From positions 36,218-100,217 of the forward strand of contig NZ_LFLT01000019.1 in assembly GCF_001189955.1 (NCBI RefSeq): DNA of 64,000 nucleotides. Reading direction: 5' to 3'. The notes under the pieces were generated by a model, which saw nothing but the letters and a program-made list of their open reading frames with translations, was not told where the DNA came from and did no database searches. The position numbers and the translations under genes are program-made. Positions 60,155-64,000 of this stretch are shown here, in pieces (the first letter of the stretch is position 1; every line of letters starts with the position of its first letter). Source of the DNA: Herbaspirillum chlorophenolicum (GTDB lineage: Bacteria; Pseudomonadota; Gammaproteobacteria; Burkholderiales; Burkholderiaceae_D).

Positions 60155-61729
60155 ATGGCTCACTCAGTCACCGAAAATTCTATTCCGATCGTCGATCTAT
60201 TTGCTGGACCCGGGGGGCTCGGTGAAGGATTTTCCGGACTGTCTCAGAACGCGTTCCATATTGCCGTATCAGCGGAAATGGAAGCGTCCGCCCATCAAAC
60301 GCTTCGACTACGAGCTTACTTTAGAATTCTGAAGCGAAAAGGTCCAGAGGCACTGCGGCCGTATTATCTGTATTGCAATGGCGAAGCCGAGCATCCTTAC
60401 GACATGGCCTCTCTTGCGGACTGGGAGTGTGCGGGGAAAGAAGCGCTACAACTTACATTGGGTGAAGAAAAGGACAATCTTCGCTTGGAGCGTGTTCTGA
60501 AAGAACAAAAGATTGGACCAGCTATTCCGTGGGTACTGATCGGTGGCCCCCCTTGCCAAGCCTACTCTTTAGTGGGGCGCTCTCGAAACATGGGTACTGC
60601 TACCTATGTTCCAGAGAAGGATCATCGACACTTTCTGTATAAAGAGTATTTAAAGATTATTCAACGTTACAGACCGGCGGTTTTCGTCATGGAGAACGTC
60701 AAGGGTATATTGTCTGCTTCCGTTGGCGGCAAGCGCATATTCGAAACGATTTTGCGTGACTTGGCAGATCCTGATTTGGCCATGGGAAGCAAACCAGGAA
60801 AATACGGCTATCGTATCCACTCCCTGTCCTGCCAGACATATTTTGACCGGAGCATGGATCCTGACGACATCAATCCTAAGGACTTCGTCCTTCGATCTGA
60901 AGACTATGGTATTCCGCAGGCACGCCACCGCGTCATTTTGATTGGTGTACGGGAAGATATTGATATCGCTCCTAGCGCATTGCAAAAACACTCAGAATAC
61001 CGGACTGTGGAGGAGGCCATTGGTTCGTTGCCTCCATTGAGGAGTCGATTGAGCAAGGAGTCGGACAGTCCTGAACTGTGGGCAGATGCTGTAAATCGAC
61101 ATCTCAAGGACATGCGAAGTGCAACGGTAGGTAACCATGAGATGGCCGATGTTCGTGCTGAACTAGGAAAATATGCCGGAAAGATTGCATCGAACATGGA
61201 GTCTGGTGCGTTGAGGTATCCACGGCGCAAGGGCGACCGCTCACAAGATTCCCCACTTGAAAAATGGTACGCGGACAAGAATTTGAAAGTCTGGCTCAAC
61301 CATGATGTCCGATCACATATGAGTAGTGATTTGGGGCGATACGCATATGCATCGGTATTTGCCGGAGCGAGAAAGAGATCGCCATCCGGACATGAGGAGT
61401 TTGATCTATTGGAAACTCTTCATCCTAATCATGAAAACTGGACGAGTGGAAAATTTAAGGATCGGTTCCGGGTACAACTCAAAGACATGCCGTCAACGAC
61501 AGTGACAAGTCACATTGCCAAGGATGGTCACTATTTCATTCATCCTGATCCCGCACAATGCAGAAGCTTGACTGTGAGAGAGGCCGCGCGCTTGCAGACT
61601 TTTCCGGATAACTACTTTTTCCAAGGAAATCGTACGCAGCAATATCATCAGGTCGGTAACGCTGTACCACCCATGTTGGCCCAGAAGATCGCTAAGAAGG
61701 TGCTGATGCTTCTTCAAAATTCGCAGTAG
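60155..61729 (+). CDS. DNA (cytosine-5-)-methyltransferase
   Basis: A 524-residue C5-methyltransferase. Motif I is IVDLFAGPGGLGEGF; motif IV is GGPPCQAYSLVGRSR with catalytic Cys134. The others are FVMENVKGILSA (VI), GIPQARHRVILIGVRED (VIII), RSLTVREAARLQTFPDNY (IX) and YHQVGNAVPPMLAQKIAKKV (X). It is longer than typical Dcm enzymes, with about 115 residues between motifs I and IV and an enlarged region before motif IX. Its recognition sequence cannot be read. In the island it protects host sites from the nuclease(s), and Vsr repairs its mutagenic product. Confidence 0.93.
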   Translation: MAHSVTENSIPIVDLFAGPGGLGEGFSGLSQNAFHIAVSAEMEASAHQTLRLRAYFRILKRKGPEALRPYYLYCNGEAEHPYDMASLADWECAGKEALQLTLGEEKDNLRLERVLKEQKIGPAIPWVLIGGPPCQAYSLVGRSRNMGTATYVPEKDHRHFLYKEYLKIIQRYRPAVFVMENVKGILSASVGGKRIFETILRDLADPDLAMGSKPGKYGYRIHSLSCQTYFDRSMDPDDINPKDFVLRSEDYGIPQARHRVILIGVREDIDIAPSALQKHSEYRTVEEAIGSLPPLRSRLSKESDSPELWADAVNRHLKDMRSATVGNHEMADVRAELGKYAGKIASNMESGALRYPRRKGDRSQDSPLEKWYADKNLKVWLNHDVRSHMSSDLGRYAYASVFAGARKRSPSGHEEFDLLETLHPNHENWTSGKFKDRFRVQLKDMPSTTVTSHIAKDGHYFIHPDPAQCRSLTVREAARLQTFPDNYFFQGNRTQQYHQVGNAVPPMLAQKIAKKVLMLLQNSQ

Positions 61730-61735
61730 AAATAT

Positions 61736-61777
61736 CTCGCAATGTCATGGGGTCAATTTATCCGACAACATTGCGAG
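61736..61777. repeat. Inverted repeat between the convergent methyltransferase and AIPR genes
   Basis: CTCGCAATGT and ACATTGCGAG are exact 10-bp arms 22 bases apart, placed in the 66-bp gap between two stops. It may act as a two-way transcription stop. There is no T-run. Confidence 0.4.
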
Positions 61778-61795
61778 CGGTAGCTCGATGACTGA

Positions 61796-63913
61796 CTATT
61801 TTTGTGCTGCATGCCGAAACCCCTCGTCCTCGGCAGCCTTTTTGAAAGCTATTAGTTTTTTCCAATTTGCTTCCTGATTCAATTTCAGGAAGCCTTGAGT
61901 TGTACTGGCCCGCTGCAGTAGAGCTCTGTCGGTAGGTGAAAAAATATCTGTCCGATTTCCTGTCCACGCGTGCAGTGCCGCCCAGTAGCCGGACATGCAA
62001 AGAGCGAGGGTTTCCGCTTGAAGATTGATCCCAATATCAACTGATCCCTTTTTCTTTTCTTCGACCTTTTTTTCGCTGTGAGCCTCTTTGGTGATTGCCA
62101 TCGCCTTGATGCTGACTTCCCAAGGAAGTCGGAGTTGACTGATGCTTTCCCAGCATGCTTCTTTCTTGCACCATTCACCGACGTTCTTTACTCCTGGTGG
62201 CGGAAGAAGTAGCGACGTCTGAATATGCGGTGCGAGTTGCTCGAGACGTCCGGAAATTTCCGGACCTGCGTCTTGGTTGTTCCAAACACGTTCCAAGTCA
62301 ATTTCGCCACCAGCCTTGCGGACATCATGTGCGAGCTTGGCAATTGTATAGGTGACGATGTTGATTCGATAACCACCTTCGTACCATGAGTTTCTGGCGG
62401 CATCGACGATAGATTCCATTTTCTTCCAGATGATGGCGATGGCGACCATGGATTTGAAGTATTCGTCACCATAGGACGCACTGATGGCTTGCCAATGTTC
62501 TGCTTCGGTTATGTCACCGTCCTTGCTTGAAAACTTCGCTGCAAATCGTGAGAAATTTTTTTGCGCACCCAAACTGACCCAGTAAGGTTTTTCCTCCCAA
62601 GAGTGGCTGTATTTGGCGAGGTCAGTTTTGCTGATCAGTTGTTCCGGTGGATATTGTAGTTCGAATGACGTTTTCTCTGATTTGCTCAGATAGAGGCGTT
62701 CATTTTGGAATTGGCCACGTGAGCGCTCATAGAACCATTTGCTCTGAATACGGTGACCTGCAATGGAACGAGTAAGAAGTCGACGAGAAACTTCTTCCAT
62801 TTTGCGATGGAACGGGTGATTAGCGAAAAAGTCGGCTGCAGCGACCTTATTTTGAGTATTCGAAAATTCAGCAATACTGGGGATCAGTTCCTGCGCCTTC
62901 TCGGGCAAGACCTTTGTAAGCTTCATCTGCACTGAAACATCCTGAAGGCTCAATTTGTCCTTCTTTCTGGCACTCAGGATGCTTGCGGTCGTTTGACCAC
63001 CGTTGACGATTTGCAGATCGATTAGATTGGTGATGACGTGCTGACCGTCAATGCTCTGAATGGTCACATCGGATGCCGTTGCAGCAATGCCGTTGTTATA
63101 GGCAAAGAAGAGACTCGGCTCATCCTGAATGGTTGCTCTGATCCCCTTGTTGACGCCGCCCTTCATGCCGAGGAAAGATCGCACGTTACCTTCAAGGAGC
63201 CGGCTTCCATATCGATCGAATAAGTCGGCTAACTGATCGCCCCGGATCACGCACAAATACGAGCGCAAGGTATCGGACTTGGCAGCCTCGATACAGGGTA
63301 TTCCGAAACCGCCTAGAGTGGTCAGATCAATGTCAACAACCTCTCGCTCACGGTTGGACTGATAGATCGCAGATAAGCGTTGTAAATCCCAAATGTGACT
63401 TTCGACAGGAATGCCTGCTATTTCACCTTGGAGTTCTTCCTTGAATCTATTGCTCAAGACCGAGTTGCTGAAAATATGAAAGCGGATTCTGTTGATTTTT
63501 CTCTGCTCATTGCGTAGCTGCAGCGCTAGCTCATAGGCCGGGTTGGCCTCGGTAATGCGCTCGCAAAGATCATTTTCGATCGACTCTCGGATAAAATTTT
63601 CCAACCAGCCGGACATCTGACTCACCGTGGCGCTATTCAGTGTCTGCGGTGAAGACGTATCCTCCCATTTACCGATGACCAATCCAATACTGCCATCAGA
63701 TTCATCCAAGCGGTTGAAACCATGAAGCTTCATTGTTCGGTTTCTGCTTGTAGTTCCTTGATATTCGATGCTTTCGAATTCACCAAAAACAGGATCGTCT
63801 TCGAGACGGTCGGCAACTTCGCTGATGAAGGCAAGGGTATCAACCAGATGGCTGGCCGTACTACGTCGTGCTACAAGCTGGGACAACTCGACCAGAAATT
63901 CATCGATCTGCAT
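61796..63913 (-). CDS. AIPR family abortive-infection / restriction-associated protein
   Basis: A 705-residue protein. The AIPR core lies near residues 220-420: VRSFLGMKGGVNKGIRATIQDEPSLFFAYNNGIAATASDVTIQ, then LIDLQIVNGGQTTASILSARKKDKLSLQDVSVQMKLTKV and IAEFSNTQNKVAAADFFANHPFHRKMEEVSRRL. AIPR proteins are named from an abortive-infection phage resistance gene of Lactococcus and are frequent in restriction-modification clusters; biochemistry is scarce. The C-terminal third (about 450-705) has no motif I know. AAAGG precedes the ATG, and a truncated gene ends 10 bp upstream on the same strand, so the two form an operon. Confidence 0.85.
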   Translation of the reverse strand: MQIDEFLVELSQLVARRSTASHLVDTLAFISEVADRLEDDPVFGEFESIEYQGTTSRNRTMKLHGFNRLDESDGSIGLVIGKWEDTSSPQTLNSATVSQMSGWLENFIRESIENDLCERITEANPAYELALQLRNEQRKINRIRFHIFSNSVLSNRFKEELQGEIAGIPVESHIWDLQRLSAIYQSNREREVVDIDLTTLGGFGIPCIEAAKSDTLRSYLCVIRGDQLADLFDRYGSRLLEGNVRSFLGMKGGVNKGIRATIQDEPSLFFAYNNGIAATASDVTIQSIDGQHVITNLIDLQIVNGGQTTASILSARKKDKLSLQDVSVQMKLTKVLPEKAQELIPSIAEFSNTQNKVAAADFFANHPFHRKMEEVSRRLLTRSIAGHRIQSKWFYERSRGQFQNERLYLSKSEKTSFELQYPPEQLISKTDLAKYSHSWEEKPYWVSLGAQKNFSRFAAKFSSKDGDITEAEHWQAISASYGDEYFKSMVAIAIIWKKMESIVDAARNSWYEGGYRINIVTYTIAKLAHDVRKAGGEIDLERVWNNQDAGPEISGRLEQLAPHIQTSLLLPPPGVKNVGEWCKKEACWESISQLRLPWEVSIKAMAITKEAHSEKKVEEKKKGSVDIGINLQAETLALCMSGYWAALHAWTGNRTDIFSPTDRALLQRASTTQGFLKLNQEANWKKLIAFKKAAEDEGFRHAAQK

Positions 63914-63923
63914 TTACAGCCTT

Positions 63924-64000
63924 TCAAATTTGATAGGGTCCTAGCGAGGTCAGCGAGATGCCGTAGGAAAGGTGGACGATTCCATTCGGCAGCATGCGGT
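63924..64000 (-). CDS. C-terminal end of a further island gene (partial)
   Basis: On the minus strand a frame enters from the right edge of the window and ends at a TGA at 63924-63926. The visible residues end RMLPNGIVHLSYGISLTSLG. It stops 10 bp before the AIPR start, as in an operon. In related clusters this position is often taken by a PD-(D/E)XK motif (DUF4420) protein, but the piece is too short to prove that. Confidence 0.45.
   Translation of the reverse strand, partial: RMLPNGIVHLSYGISLTSLGPYQI

Overview
This window comes from a GC-rich betaproteobacterial chromosome, most likely an Oxalobacteraceae member close to Herbaspirillum. The evidence is the phasin and polyhydroxybutyrate-type regulatory sites, the mnmG-rsmG-parA-parB block with consensus parS sites, the dnaA-dnaN-gyrB block, and two short RNAs that look like the betaproteobacterial anti-Shine-Dalgarno 'toxic small RNA'. 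All calls were made by reading; no database search was run.

Layout. 1-9.2 kb: the tail of a patatin-like lipase, a phasin with a two-site operator, a COG2509 flavoprotein, a MarR-GNAT fusion, an LtrA-family membrane protein, a YXWGXW-repeat protein, MnmC with a degraded methyltransferase half, and a GntR/FCD regulator. 9.2-15.3 kb: an AEC carrier, a CHASE-PAS-GGDEF-EAL protein, a His-rich CobW GTPase and RibA. 15.4-20.2 kb: lipA, lipB, ybeD and a D-amino acid aminotransferase, split by a divergent DUF2917/LysR pair. 20.4-28.8 kb: two ABC exporters, then a divergent GH3 beta-glucosidase and periplasmic glucan protein OpgG. 28.9-34.8 kb: mnmG-rsmG-lipocalin-LysE-parA-parB, all leftward, with two perfect parS sites upstream. 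35-45.5 kb: a TSUP carrier, a complete branched-chain amino-acid-type ABC transporter (livG-F-J-H-M), a GMC oxidoreductase, MmsA and LysR regulators.

45.6-58.4 kb is the replication region. A ferredoxin-like gene sits between two copies of an origin-like module, each with an AT-rich tract and DnaA boxes. The copies lie about 737 bp apart and keep their box spacing almost exactly. Next come an AsmA protein, a LysR regulator and two paralogous small-protein genes. Each small gene has the same promoter/operator and is followed by the same anti-Shine-Dalgarno RNA with its own terminator. Then come YafJ, dnaA, dnaN and gyrB. Housekeeping genes to the left run mostly leftward and dnaA-dnaN-gyrB run rightward, as expected on either side of an origin.

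58.4-64 kb is an AT-richer defence island directly behind gyrB: an HNH nuclease, Vsr, a C5-cytosine methyltransferase, an AIPR-family protein and the last codons of another gene running off the window. It resembles restriction-modification clusters that combine Dcm, Vsr and AIPR with further nuclease and ATPase genes, which would lie beyond 64 kb.

The observations I rate highest are the twin origin modules, the paired small-protein/anti-SD-RNA units that appear to share an operator type with the phasin promoter, and the gyrB-adjacent defence island.
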